Below, piece by piece: positions 38,877-48,642 of a stretch of DNA of 57,846 nt. The stretch comes from a virus. Where the stretch lies: positions 1 to 57,846 of the IMG/VR virus record IMGVR_UViG_3300009467_000016. One strand, written 5' to 3'. Under the pieces are notes generated by a model. It ran no database searches. It worked only from the letters and a program-made list of their open reading frames with translations, and was not told the DNA's origin. Numbering within the stretch: position 1 is the stretch's first letter; every line of letters begins with the position of its first letter. The translations under genes and the position numbers were made by a program.

Positions 38877-41356
38877 TGGCTTTTACCTATGGTGAATACA
38901 ACGGAAAAAAATTAGATGATTTAAGTGGTGCTGAAAGACGTGCTTATGAAGCTAGTGTGACAGCGTATCAAGCGCAACAAAATCAACAAGAGGCAGTAGA
39001 TAGAGCTGCAAGTTCCCCAGATACGGGTACTACAGATACGGGTACTACAGATACGGGTACTACAGATACGGGTACTACAGATACGGGTACTACAGAGACT
39101 GACGGTGAAACCACTGTTGAAAACCCTGACCCGCCACCTTTTGAACCCCCTGTATTTGGTGCAGGCACTGTTGATGAAACTCCCATGCAATCTAAGCTTG
39201 ATAAAATCAATCAAGAGCTTGCTGATTTGTACACTATGGATCAGACTGACCCTGCTGTTATTAAGGCTATAGAAGATAAGACTAAAGAGCAACAAACTAC
39301 AAGTGCTGCAGCCGTGACTGAGGGCCAGCAGAATCTTGTAAGTACTGCAATTAAAACCCCTCAAGACTTACTTACTAAAGCTACTGTTGCTAAAATAGAC
39401 CCTGATACAATCGGTGCAGAGATTTCTTCAGACTTAAATAAAGTCCCTCAGTATGATGCAGCAGGTAATCCAATATTAGATGAAGCAGGTAATCCTGTTT
39501 TAGGGCCATCACAAGCAAATGTAGCTACGGCAAGCAAAGCAGGTGTTCCTCAGTATGACGCAGCAGGTAATGTAATATTAGATGCAGAGGGAAATCCTGT
39601 TTTAGGTGCAGCACAAACTGACGCACCAGATGATATTGAAACTGAAAAGTACACTGCATCAACTTCAATAGGGGATGCCACTAAAGCCCTTGAAGGCGGC
39701 GAGTTTATTGATGGGGCTTCTCTGGTAGAAAAAGCTGCAGAGTCATCAAAAGGAATGCTCAAAGATGCAAAGTACAATAAAGAAAAAGGGACTGTCACAT
39801 ATTTAAGACCTAATGCTGTAGCTATGGGTTTTCAGGAGGATGGATCACCTTACCCTCAAACCTTTAGTGAAGTAGAAGTACCCATTGCGGAGTTTGCGGA
39901 GCTTACAGGCATATCACTAGATGATTACACTACACAAGTAGATGGCCTTAAGACAGTAAAAGGGGATGACCCTGATGCCATTGAAGGAGCAACTGCAGAC
40001 GTAGAAGAACTAAAAGGCAAGGACATTAAAGCTGCTCAAATAGATGCAGAGGATGTCACACAGATAGTTAAGCCTGATGCTCGTAAGCTTGAACCCGGCG
40101 AGGAAATTGAAGGCTCTGCTGTTGATATGGCAAGAGTAAAAGCGGCTGTAGAGTTTGACGCAGCACAGGCTGACCCATCTAAACAGGCTACTGTTAGAGG
40201 CCAGATGGAAGAACTGCAAGCTGACTTTGAAGGTGGTCAGACGCCAGCTTGGGCTGCAGGGGCATTAAGAAACGTTTCAGCACAGATGGCAGCGCGTGGG
40301 CTTGGTGCTAGTAGTATGGCAGGACAAGCTCTTGTACAGGCTGCTATGGAAGCTGCTCTACCTATTGCACAGGTAGATGCTGCTACCTTTAGTAAGTTTG
40401 AGTTTGAAAACCTTAGCAACAGGCAAGCCACTGCAATGTTTGCTGCAGAGCAACGTGCTAAATTTCTTGGACAAGAGTTTGACGAAGAGTTTCAAACACG
40501 TGTAAAAAATGCAGCTACTATTAGTGACATTGCTAATCAGAACTTTACAGCGGAACAGAGTATAGCATTAGAGAATGCTAAACTGGCATCAACTGCGAAT
40601 ATTGCTAATCTTAGTGCAAGAAATGCTAAAGTACTAGCTGATGCTGCTGCTGTATCTAACATGGAAATATCTAATTTAAATAATCAACAGCAAGCTAAAG
40701 TAGAGAACGCTAAAAACTTACTACAAATGGATATGACTAACTTAAATAATGAACAACAGACAGAGATATTTAAAGCACAGTCAATACAAGCTAGTATTCT
40801 TAGTGATCAGGCAGCAGAAAATGTAGCTAAACAATTTGGTGCTGAGAGTGAGAACGAGACCAATCAAGTTATGGCAAAGTTAGCGCAAGCAACAGCCGAA
40901 CAAAATACTTCACAAAAGAATTTAATGGAGCAGTTTAATGCAGGTGAGGAAAATGCAATAGCTAAACATGCTGCAGAACAAAAGAACGCAAGAGAAGAAT
41001 TTAATAGTGAATTTGCGTTAGAGATATCAAAAGCTAATGCATTATGGCGGCAAAATACTACCACAGTAAATACAGCCGAACAAAATGAGGCTAATAGGGA
41101 CGAGGCTAAAGCAGCTAATGAATTTACTGCTGAAACTTTAGATCAAATATGGCAAAGAGATCGTGACTTATTAAGCTATGCTTGGCAGAGTAGTAATAAT
41201 GCTTTAGATAGACTTAATGATGTTATTCTTGCTAATATTACAGCTACTTCATCAGCGAGTAATGCAGCTATATCAGCGGCAGCGACAACAGCAGCAGCAG
41301 AAATGACTGCATGGGGCCAACTAGGTAAAGGCTTATTAGGCTTAGATTTTGGATAA
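38876..41356 (+). CDS. Internal virion protein, helical, with tandem repeats, 826 aa
   Basis: An N-terminal segment carries a (TDTGT)n stretch, then PQYDAAGNPILDEAGNPVLG repeated as PQYDAAGNVILDAEGNPVLG. The C-terminal half is long Ala/Gln/Asn-rich helix (for example ARGLGASSMAGQALVQAAME, then QRAKFLGQEFDEEF), a pattern common in marine podovirus internal core proteins. It probably forms part of the channel-forming core ejected into the periplasm. Confidence 0.75.
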   Translation: MAFTYGEYNGKKLDDLSGAERRAYEASVTAYQAQQNQQEAVDRAASSPDTGTTDTGTTDTGTTDTGTTDTGTTETDGETTVENPDPPPFEPPVFGAGTVDETPMQSKLDKINQELADLYTMDQTDPAVIKAIEDKTKEQQTTSAAAVTEGQQNLVSTAIKTPQDLLTKATVAKIDPDTIGAEISSDLNKVPQYDAAGNPILDEAGNPVLGPSQANVATASKAGVPQYDAAGNVILDAEGNPVLGAAQTDAPDDIETEKYTASTSIGDATKALEGGEFIDGASLVEKAAESSKGMLKDAKYNKEKGTVTYLRPNAVAMGFQEDGSPYPQTFSEVEVPIAEFAELTGISLDDYTTQVDGLKTVKGDDPDAIEGATADVEELKGKDIKAAQIDAEDVTQIVKPDARKLEPGEEIEGSAVDMARVKAAVEFDAAQADPSKQATVRGQMEELQADFEGGQTPAWAAGALRNVSAQMAARGLGASSMAGQALVQAAMEAALPIAQVDAATFSKFEFENLSNRQATAMFAAEQRAKFLGQEFDEEFQTRVKNAATISDIANQNFTAEQSIALENAKLASTANIANLSARNAKVLADAAAVSNMEISNLNNQQQAKVENAKNLLQMDMTNLNNEQQTEIFKAQSIQASILSDQAAENVAKQFGAESENETNQVMAKLAQATAEQNTSQKNLMEQFNAGEENAIAKHAAEQKNAREEFNSEFALEISKANALWRQNTTTVNTAEQNEANRDEAKAANEFTAETLDQIWQRDRDLLSYAWQSSNNALDRLNDVILANITATSSASNAAISAAATTAAAEMTAWGQLGKGLLGLDFG
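39020..39094 (+). repeat. Five perfect 15-bp tandem repeats
   Basis: The unit GATACGGGTACTACA occurs five times without change and encodes Asp-Thr-Gly-Thr-Thr units. Because the unit is a multiple of three, copy-number change keeps the frame, so this is a hypervariable linker rather than a CRISPR or origin element. Confidence 0.95.
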
Positions 41357-41374
41357 ATACAAGGGGGAATTGAT

Positions 41375-42235
41375 ATGTCAGATAGATATATAACTAAAGA
41401 AAGAATGCAAAAGTTCTTAGAGAGAGGCAATGATAAGTCTGTCTCTAATGTAGCAGCAGATGAAATACAAGCTACTGTAGGTGAGGTAGGTAAAGGTAGA
41501 GGTCTTGGGTCACAAACTAGAAGTAAAAAAAGAAAGGCTATGTTAAGTCAGGCAGGACAAAACTTGTATGACTCCTCTGCAGCCGTATTAGAACAACAAA
41601 AAGCTACTCAGGAAGCTATTCAACAAGAGAGCATTAATGATCTTCTGTTTTCTGTTATGCGTGAAACTGAAAAAGAAACACAAAAGTATTCACCTTCTGC
41701 TGAAGGCACTTTGGGTACAGCTACCTACCTAACTCAAGATGAGAAAAGACAACGGGGTAGGCTTGGTCCTGTAGCTGAAAAGCTAATGACTTCTAAAGAG
41801 TCAGGTAGTGGAGGTTATGACGCTCTATATGATCAGTCTCAAAAGAGTACATTTAAAGATTTTAAACCTACAGAAATGACTATTGGAGAAGTTCTAGCAT
41901 TTCAAAAGAAACGGGGAGAAGGCTCCTACGCATCCTTTGTAAAAGCTAACAATCCAAAAGGTACACTTTCTACACCTGTAGGAAAGTTTCAATATGTAGG
42001 AGCTACTTTGCAGGATGAAGTAGATACTAATGACTATGATCTTAATGACAAGTTCGATGCTAACATGCAAGATACTATTTTCTACAACCACGCTAACAGA
42101 ATAATAAAGAACCTTAAGACGCAAGAGGGCAAACGCTCTAAAATGAGGTCTACTTGGGAAGGCTTCAAGAGTAGAAAAGCTGTATCAGATAAAGAGCTAG
42201 ATGCTCTTATAGCTGAGATACAAAGTCGTAAATAA
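41375..42235 (+). CDS. Virion-associated muramidase-like protein, 286 aa
   Basis: The C-terminal half reads GSGGYDALYDQSQKSTFKDF, then MTIGEVLAFQKKRGEGSYAS, TPVGKFQYVGATLQDEV and DANMQDTIFYNHANRI. This follows the lysozyme-like fold of phage peptidoglycan hydrolases in which a Tyr/Phe-rich TPVG-x-Y/F-Q box is diagnostic. It likely opens the cell wall during DNA entry. The N-terminal 130 residues are helical and charged. Confidence 0.75.
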   Translation: MSDRYITKERMQKFLERGNDKSVSNVAADEIQATVGEVGKGRGLGSQTRSKKRKAMLSQAGQNLYDSSAAVLEQQKATQEAIQQESINDLLFSVMRETEKETQKYSPSAEGTLGTATYLTQDEKRQRGRLGPVAEKLMTSKESGSGGYDALYDQSQKSTFKDFKPTEMTIGEVLAFQKKRGEGSYASFVKANNPKGTLSTPVGKFQYVGATLQDEVDTNDYDLNDKFDANMQDTIFYNHANRIIKNLKTQEGKRSKMRSTWEGFKSRKAVSDKELDALIAEIQSRK

Positions 42236-42251
42236 AAAGGCAACAATAAAA

Positions 42252-42860
42252 ATGAGTAGAGTATTAAGAGGCCCAATTCCCGGCCAATCATTTGCGGATA
42301 AACCCGGCAACTACCCTTGGGAGAGACCCCCTGAAACTGCTGATCCTAAAGTGGCACTTAGTAAGCATCTTAAAAATATGTCTGGGGCTAAGTACATGGA
42401 TAGTGCGCTTTACATGATGGAGGTGGGCCTACCTGTAGAGGTGCTTACTAACACTACTTTAACTATGGCGGTAGGGAGAGGCATACACAGTATTGATGTA
42501 GGGCTTATTATTGCACCTGCTATTCACAAAGAGATTGTGTCTATTGCTGAAATGGCTGGCATTGAATATGACGAGTATTTCCCAGAGGAAGAAGAAGAAA
42601 AAGAAGCAGCTAAAGAAAGACTTAAGGCCATTATTATTGCCAAGATGAAGCGCAAAAAACCCAAAGAAAAAACTCAAATATCTCAAACTATGGAAGCTAT
42701 GACTAGCCCAGAAACAGAGGAGTTTGAAGATATGCAAGACCCACAGGACAAACAAGAGGCTCCTACAGAAGACATGGCTATGGATCAGCAACCACAGCAG
42801 GAAGAATCACAAGAGCCACCTAATCAAATGGGCATGGGCTTAATGAGTAGAGAGGCATAA
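42252..42860 (+). CDS. Conserved virion-region protein, 202 aa
   Basis: The opening RGPIPGQSFADKPGNYPWER with PPET just after is a well-conserved signature in marine phages. The middle is helical and hydrophobic, followed by a highly acidic run of Glu and a Gln/Glu/Met-rich tail. It may be a chaperone or component for the internal core proteins beside it. No biochemical role is known to me. Confidence 0.75.
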   Translation: MSRVLRGPIPGQSFADKPGNYPWERPPETADPKVALSKHLKNMSGAKYMDSALYMMEVGLPVEVLTNTTLTMAVGRGIHSIDVGLIIAPAIHKEIVSIAEMAGIEYDEYFPEEEEEKEAAKERLKAIIIAKMKRKKPKEKTQISQTMEAMTSPETEEFEDMQDPQDKQEAPTEDMAMDQQPQQEESQEPPNQMGMGLMSREA

Positions 42861-42864
42861 AGAC

Positions 42865-44430
42865 ATGGGTATTAGTGGAAATGCATTAGCTTTTATTGGT
42901 GGTGCTGCAGAGCAATTCGCAGAAAACAAACAAGGGTTTAAAAAAGAACTACGTGACAATAAACGTAAACAGAAAGAATGGTTAAACACATATGGCAACA
43001 AAGCCCTTGATGAAACCAAGCAGCAGCAAGAGAGTGTAGAATTAGCCTTAGATGAGCTAGAAGCGCGAGGATTAAAGACGCCAGATGCACTTCAACTTTT
43101 GCAAAGGCATGGTGTAAATGCTGTACTTGAATTAAATAAAACCGTAAAAGATTATGAGTCGGCTAATAGCACAACGGTAGATGCAGACCTTATGAATAAA
43201 ATATGGAAGGCTGCAGAAGATTTCACACCTACAAGTCAAAGCTTTGAAGAAGCTGTCTCTAAAGTCTTTGGTACAAATAAAGCAGGTTCTACAGCCCCTG
43301 TAATACAAGAGTCAGAAGAAAGAGGTTTCTTTGATAAAATTAAAGCCAACCTTAGTGGTGCCTATGAAGATGAAGAATATGATGACTTCTTAAATGATGC
43401 AAGCGAAGGTATGGGTGGATACACTATCAATGAACTAAGAGCAATGTCAGAGTCCTCACTTTCTATGGTGGGTTCTGATGGTGCTGCTGTGTTTGACAGG
43501 TCTGTTCTTAGGGGTGATGAACCTTCGGCTGGTGAAGTTAGACTTTGGAAAAACACTACAAATATCATCGTGCGAGAGGCACTTAAAAATCTTTCACCAG
43601 CAGACAGACAAGCAGTTGGAAAAAGAGAAAACTCTAATTTGGACTTAGTAGACCGTGACACAGATGATATATTCTTTGATTTAGCTGACCCTGATGGTGT
43701 TTATTTTGAAGCCTTTAGTGAAGCTACTAGAAAAGTACACGAACAAAATCCTTTCTCTAACAACAGGGCTGCTACAGGTGCATATGGCGGTCAAGATGCT
43801 CTAAATGCAATACTTAATCCACCAGAACCACCTACACCAGAAGAGTTAGCAGAACAACTTGAGCAAGACCTAATAGATAATAATCTAACAGAGGCTAGAC
43901 CTGAAGATTTAGGTGAATCTACAGACGCACAAGTAGGTGAATACTTTAGGGACAATAATAAAGACTTTGTTATATCAAATGGAGAGTTAGTCGGGCGTCC
44001 AGAAGATGCACCCTTTGATGAATCTAAAGTTGTAGAATTGCCCCCAACAGAATTGCCCGTAGAAGAAGGTACATATAACACAGACGATCTAACTCTAAAA
44101 GCCCAACCTACTGTAGCACCTGAAGGCATCCCTGTACGTCCAGAGCCTAGATATGCAGGTGGTGAAAAAACCAGACCCCTACAAAAGCCTTTAAACAGAA
44201 GAGACCTAGATGATTGGGATGATCAATATGAAGATAAGTATAACCCTGATGCTACTTACAAGATAGTTAGACCTCAAGGCCCAAGACCTGAAGATACAAA
44301 TAGCCGAGAGTATTATGAGTATGAGCTTTGGGATGCTACCTACGGAGATACCCATGATCCCCTTACAGGATACCCTCTAATAGAAGGCTTAGATAAGACC
44401 CTCATTCCTAACTCAGAGGTTGCTGACTAA
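42865..44430 (+). CDS. Internal virion protein, 521 aa
   Basis: The protein begins MGISGNALAFIGGAAEQFAE, followed by a charged coiled-coil region (KQGFKKELRDNKRKQKEWL), then acidic and Pro-rich segments. Its size, order and overlap with the large ejection protein (stop TAATG) fit a T7 gp15-like core protein. No enzyme motif is visible. Confidence 0.7.
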   Translation: MGISGNALAFIGGAAEQFAENKQGFKKELRDNKRKQKEWLNTYGNKALDETKQQQESVELALDELEARGLKTPDALQLLQRHGVNAVLELNKTVKDYESANSTTVDADLMNKIWKAAEDFTPTSQSFEEAVSKVFGTNKAGSTAPVIQESEERGFFDKIKANLSGAYEDEEYDDFLNDASEGMGGYTINELRAMSESSLSMVGSDGAAVFDRSVLRGDEPSAGEVRLWKNTTNIIVREALKNLSPADRQAVGKRENSNLDLVDRDTDDIFFDLADPDGVYFEAFSEATRKVHEQNPFSNNRAATGAYGGQDALNAILNPPEPPTPEELAEQLEQDLIDNNLTEARPEDLGESTDAQVGEYFRDNNKDFVISNGELVGRPEDAPFDESKVVELPPTELPVEEGTYNTDDLTLKAQPTVAPEGIPVRPEPRYAGGEKTRPLQKPLNRRDLDDWDDQYEDKYNPDATYKIVRPQGPRPEDTNSREYYEYELWDATYGDTHDPLTGYPLIEGLDKTLIPNSEVAD

Positions 44431-47400
44431 TGAGAGTTATTGACGCAAAGTTTATAAACCCCAGCCAACAAGAGCCTGACTTCATGACCTACACAGGTGG
44501 TGAGAAGGATACGTTTGGCATTAGTGATCTCACAGAGGATCACAACTACAACGTCATTGAAGCGCAGATGAAAGCTCGCTTTGGTATGTCTGAGAAGTCT
44601 CACGACAGGCAAGAAGTCGTAGATAAGTGGATTAATTACAACAGAAAGTTTAACGTAGGTAACACCCTTAGTGTACTAGGTGAAGCCAGCTACTTAAGCA
44701 AAGCTGACGATGAAGAGAAAGTAAAAGCTCTCAACTCGTACAAGCTCTTTGATAACATGAAGGGAGCCTTTAGTGGTGGTACAGCAGCAGAAAAGCTAGA
44801 CAGTGTGTACGACTACGGTATGGCTTTAATTGTGGACCCTGTTAACTTGGTCAGCTTTGGTGTTGGTAAGTTAGCTACAGGCGGTGGATCAAAAGTAGCT
44901 GCAGGTGCGGCAAAAGAAGCCTTAGAGATATCAGCTAATCAGATACTACGTAAGGCAGGACAGACGGGTGCTAAACGATCTGCACTTAAGCCAGCCGTAA
45001 AAGCTGAGATAGGTAGAGCGCGTCAACGTGTACTTAGTAAGGCACTAAAAGGCGAGGCTGTAGAAGGCTTAGAGGAAGGCGTTGTAGAGGGTGCGCTTAA
45101 GAAGGCTGCAACTAAAGAGTTTAGATACGGCATAGGCACTGAGACTGTTAGTGCTATGGGTATTGATGCCATTCAGCAGAACATGGCGTACCGTGAGGTA
45201 GGCTTTCAAGATGAGTTCAGCTATCTAAACTCTGGCTTAATTGCTGGTGGGGGTTTCTTTGGCTATGGATTAGCTAAAGCGTTTGGTATGATGGACGGTA
45301 CAGACCTACCCAAGTCTGTAGCGTTAGAGGCTTATGATGCTGCTGTAACGGCAGAGGCTGCAGCTAGAAAGATAGCAAGGCAAGAAGGTGAAGCCACCTA
45401 CAAAGATGCTATGGCAAACCTAGCTAACGATGAAGAACTCCAACGCAAAACTATGGAGAGCCTAAAGAATAACACTGCTGCTGCACAAAGTTGGGCTGAA
45501 ATGGTAGCCTCTGGTAAGCGTATAGCAGAAGAAACAGGTGACAGGTATGAAGGTAGTGGTGCAGAGGGTTTATCCGCTTTTATCTTTGGTAAGAAAGATT
45601 TGCCAGAAGGCCGAAACTTCAAAGGGCTTTTTGATATATTTAATGATGCGGGAATTGATCTGGCGTATGCAGATGATGTATGGCAGGGTACTACCCACTT
45701 TGTAACTAGCACAGTCAAAGCCCTACCACAAAATGTCAAGAATGAAGTAGATAGTCTGTACAAAAATACTGTACTTAAGTTAGACACAGTGTATGAAAGC
45801 AAGACAAACCTAGATGACGCTATGGACTTCATGGCAAGTGATTATAGTTCTATGGGTGCTAGGATGGGCGTCATGGGCGGCTTGGGAAGAGAAGTAGAAA
45901 AGATACGTAAAGTAAAGCAAGCCACAGGACAAACTAACCTTAAAGTCACAGGGGAGGAAATGCTAGATGGTATCATAGACCCTAGCACAGGAACAGCTAA
46001 GAACGTTGACAAAGTAGAGCGTAGCTTGATGGGACGCTCACAGGATAACCTTATACGTATTCTTGTAACTCATCCCGGTACTACTGCGCTTAACTTGTTA
46101 GGCTGGGTCAACGCCTCTGGTATGCAATCTCTGTCTGATGGGCTTAGGGGTGCGCTTTATGGTGGGGCTTCTGTAGCACAGTACATAACAGGCAACAAAG
46201 CCAATGCTGTTGAGTACGCTGAGAAGTCTAAGCTTATGCTAACCCTGCAAGGCGAAAAGATGAAAAACTTGCTTAACCCTTTTGCTACACAAGAGGAAGC
46301 ACTTAACTTCTTATCGCTTAACCCTAAGATGCGTAAAGAACTATTCCGCTATGTATCTGGTGGCCTAGACAGTAAGGATGTTCTTAAAACGTTAGACTTA
46401 GAGTTTGATGATCTTGAAAAACCGGGCGTCTTTGAGAAAGTTATTGATACATTCCAAACAGTGTATGGCGTTAAGGCTGTAGATGTATTAACTAAGACAC
46501 AAGAGTTTATGTACAACATAGACAAACAAATACGCATTAAGTACAACATGAGTTACCAAGACTTCATAGGTGCTAAGGATGCTCAAGGTCAACCCCTACA
46601 CTGGGCTAAGATGCGCTCTGATGATTTCGTTGCAATACAAGCCACTGCTGTTGAGGACTCACTGCGTAGTGTGTTCTCTAAGTCCTTTGGCGGTGGTGAC
46701 TTTAAGAGAGACCGTAACATTGTAGAAATGGCTGCTAAAGGTATAGAGGATGCACGTAAGTATCCTATCCTTGGTGCTATGATCCCGTTTGGTCAGTTCT
46801 TTAACAACACTATTGCCTTTATGACTGACTACTCAGGCATTAGTATAGTACACTCTTATTTTGCTAAGAACAACAGAGACCTTATGGAAATGTCTACTAA
46901 GGCTGCTGTAGGTTTGACTTCTATTACTGCCATGTCTGAATACGAAATGAAGAACATGGATGAAGGCTTGGCTTGGCATGAGGAACGTGACGATGATGGA
47001 CAAGTAAGGTCACGCCTGTATGACTTCCCGTTTAGCTACTACAAAGGCATAGGACGTATTGTAGCGCACTTTAGACGTGACGGTGAAGTACCACCTGAGT
47101 TGTACGATGATATCGTAACTACGTTTGGTACAGCTAACCTTACACGTTCTTTGGGTGAGTCATCAGCCTCTGCGTTTGACTTTATGAAGGACGTTGCTTC
47201 TGGTAAATATCCTGATGCAGTAGAAGGCTTACAAAAAGCTATGGGTAATGTAGGTTCTATGTACCTGTCAGGGTACAGCAGACCGTTAGACCCTCTTAAT
47301 CAAATTACAGCGTTTGCTATGGGTGACGCCTACAATGAAACAGATCGTAACATTGGTAGTAAGTTTATCAACAACTCCACACGTTACGTTGAGAGTATCT

Positions 47401-48017
47401 TTGACGGCTTTGACCAGCTTACAGGAATACCTACTGCTGCAGGTACTGCACTAGGATTAGACATGACAGAAACACCTGCTAAGGAAAGACCTTTGGAAGA
47501 AAGACCTAGAGGCGTAGCTATTGGGCGTATCTTTGGTTACAGGGACTCACCTGCACCACAGGCTATTGATAAGATGTTTGCCGATATAGGTAAGCCTAAG
47601 TGGAAGACAGATATTAAGTCTGCTGTGCCAGAGGCCAACAATACGCTTAACAGGGTTATAACTAAATACTTAGAAGCAGAAGCAGCTAAGGTTGTCTATG
47701 GTGATAAATGGAAGAACGCATCATTAGATCAAAAGATATCTGATCAAAAATTAGCAGTATCTAAGGCTAAGAAAAGAGCCTTAGCTGAGTTGTATAGATC
47801 AGGCAACCCTACAGATAAACGCCACCGTGAAATGTTTAAAATTAGTAGGCGAGGGTCAGGTGTCACTATGACTGACATGGAGGAAGCTTTAGAGGAGATT
47901 GGCATAGATAAGAAAGTAGAAGACTTATCATACGATCAGCTACGATTGCTAAGGCGTTTTCTAAAGATGGAGAAGCGAGACTTAAAACGCTCATCCAGAG
48001 AATCACTTAGAGGTTAA
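44430..48017 (+). CDS. Large internal virion / DNA ejection protein, 1,195 aa
   Basis: This is the last gene of the late arm and one of the largest. It begins MRVIDAKFINPSQQEPDFMT, has hydrophobic glycine-rich stretches (SFGVGKLATGGGSKVAAGAA; GLIAGGGFFGYGLAKAFGMM) that could cross membranes, and long charged helices elsewhere. By position and size it resembles T7 gp16-type ejection proteins, but I see no transglycosylase motif in it; that activity may instead lie in the 286-residue gene at 41.4 kb. Confidence 0.75.
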   Translation: MRVIDAKFINPSQQEPDFMTYTGGEKDTFGISDLTEDHNYNVIEAQMKARFGMSEKSHDRQEVVDKWINYNRKFNVGNTLSVLGEASYLSKADDEEKVKALNSYKLFDNMKGAFSGGTAAEKLDSVYDYGMALIVDPVNLVSFGVGKLATGGGSKVAAGAAKEALEISANQILRKAGQTGAKRSALKPAVKAEIGRARQRVLSKALKGEAVEGLEEGVVEGALKKAATKEFRYGIGTETVSAMGIDAIQQNMAYREVGFQDEFSYLNSGLIAGGGFFGYGLAKAFGMMDGTDLPKSVALEAYDAAVTAEAAARKIARQEGEATYKDAMANLANDEELQRKTMESLKNNTAAAQSWAEMVASGKRIAEETGDRYEGSGAEGLSAFIFGKKDLPEGRNFKGLFDIFNDAGIDLAYADDVWQGTTHFVTSTVKALPQNVKNEVDSLYKNTVLKLDTVYESKTNLDDAMDFMASDYSSMGARMGVMGGLGREVEKIRKVKQATGQTNLKVTGEEMLDGIIDPSTGTAKNVDKVERSLMGRSQDNLIRILVTHPGTTALNLLGWVNASGMQSLSDGLRGALYGGASVAQYITGNKANAVEYAEKSKLMLTLQGEKMKNLLNPFATQEEALNFLSLNPKMRKELFRYVSGGLDSKDVLKTLDLEFDDLEKPGVFEKVIDTFQTVYGVKAVDVLTKTQEFMYNIDKQIRIKYNMSYQDFIGAKDAQGQPLHWAKMRSDDFVAIQATAVEDSLRSVFSKSFGGGDFKRDRNIVEMAAKGIEDARKYPILGAMIPFGQFFNNTIAFMTDYSGISIVHSYFAKNNRDLMEMSTKAAVGLTSITAMSEYEMKNMDEGLAWHEERDDDGQVRSRLYDFPFSYYKGIGRIVAHFRRDGEVPPELYDDIVTTFGTANLTRSLGESSASAFDFMKDVASGKYPDAVEGLQKAMGNVGSMYLSGYSRPLDPLNQITAFAMGDAYNETDRNIGSKFINNSTRYVESIFDGFDQLTGIPTAAGTALGLDMTETPAKERPLEERPRGVAIGRIFGYRDSPAPQAIDKMFADIGKPKWKTDIKSAVPEANNTLNRVITKYLEAEAAKVVYGDKWKNASLDQKISDQKLAVSKAKKRALAELYRSGNPTDKRHREMFKISRRGSGVTMTDMEEALEEIGIDKKVEDLSYDQLRLLRRFLKMEKRDLKRSSRESLRG

Positions 48018-48021
48018 TACG

Positions 48022-48060
48022 AAAAAAGGGGCGGTCACAACGACTGCCCCTCTTGCTTTG
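48022..48060. terminator. Bidirectional terminator between convergent arms
   Basis: A 9-bp stem (GGGGCGGTC, loop ACAAC, GACTGCCCC, one G-T pair) lies at 48028-48050. On the minus strand it is followed by six T residues, so it ends the early arm strongly. On the plus strand it is followed by a weaker T-rich run and ends the late arm. Confidence 0.9.
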
Positions 48061-48074
48061 TTTCACGTGAAACA
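48059..48074. promoter_or_regulatory. parS: parS-type site 3 (convergence region)
   Basis: TGTTTCACGTGAAACA occurs exactly between the terminator and the last minus-strand gene. Together with site 1 it places one parS site at each junction of the two transcription arms. Confidence 0.85.
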
Positions 48075-48075
48075 T

Positions 48076-48279
48076 TTACTTTACGCCATGTAACTCCGAG
48101 CAGTACCTAGCCCATAAATAAACATCCCTAATGCTCTGCATAACGTGCTTACGCTCTGGGCAAGGCTCTATGTGCTTAACTATAAAAGTATCTAATCCCT
48201 CACATAGCTTTGTTAAGTCTTCCACAAAGATTTGCCTATTACCTTTGCTATAGTTTAGTGCTTCTTCTTCTAAGTTCAC
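48076..48279 (-). CDS. Small helical protein, 67 aa, GTG start; weak Acb2/Tad1-like resemblance
   Basis: The start is GTG with AAAGG upstream, behind its own promoter. The C-terminal half reads IEPCPERKHVMQSIRDVYLW, then ARYC, reminiscent of the helical-hairpin Acb2/Tad1 family of phage proteins that bind immune cyclic nucleotides (typical pattern P-x-R-E followed by L-E-E-A-x-x-W-A). The match is loose, and the alternative is an unrelated helical protein. A dedicated promoter at the arm's end would suit an anti-defence gene. Confidence 0.55.
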   Translation of the reverse strand: MNLEEEALNYSKGNRQIFVEDLTKLCEGLDTFIVKHIEPCPERKHVMQSIRDVYLWARYCSELHGVK

Positions 48280-48314
48280 AGGGCTGCCTTTCTTGTGTGT
48301 GTCTTTATAGCAAC

Positions 48315-48343
48315 ACTGTAAAGCTTATCGTAAAGGTTGTCAA
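48315..48343 (-). promoter_or_regulatory. Sigma70-type promoter for the 67-aa gene
   Basis: On the minus strand TTGACA (48338-48343), 17-nt spacer, TACAGT (48315-48320). The start site would be near 48308, about 30 nt before the GTG start codon. Confidence 0.7.
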
Positions 48344-48370
48344 GATGTTTGTTGACCTCACTACTATCAT

Positions 48371-48592
48371 CTAACTTTCTTCATCTATGTTAAACGGCAT
48401 GGAGATACACAGGCTTACTGCCCTAGCACCATCGTCGGGTCTTGAATTATATAGGCGAAGCATATCAAACTCACGCCATTGCTGGCATGATTCTTCTGTC
48501 TTAAAAGCCATATTAGGCGAATGTACAATAAAACTATTATCTTTAGTTACAGGGGCAGTCAGTGTCATTACTACTACATATACCCAGATCAT
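48371..48592 (-). CDS. Small exported protein, 73 aa
   Basis: The start chosen is MIWVYVVVMTLTAPVTKDN at 48592, with AAGGAGTAATAAT directly upstream; the longer frame from 48625 lacks a site. The N-terminus is a probable short signal peptide, and two Cys residues (SCQQW, LCISM) may form a disulfide in the periplasm. The function is unknown; superinfection or envelope roles are possible. Confidence 0.65.
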   Translation of the reverse strand: MIWVYVVVMTLTAPVTKDNSFIVHSPNMAFKTEESCQQWREFDMLRLYNSRPDDGARAVSLCISMPFNIDEES

Positions 48593-48642
48593 ATTATTAC
48601 TCCTTGAATAAAGCAGTTTATCCACTTGCTTAGGTGAGGGGT

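Noticed and set aside
39020-39094. Tandem repeats as a CRISPR or origin element
   Set aside because: There are no spacers, and the 15-bp unit is in-frame coding sequence for a Thr/Asp/Gly linker.
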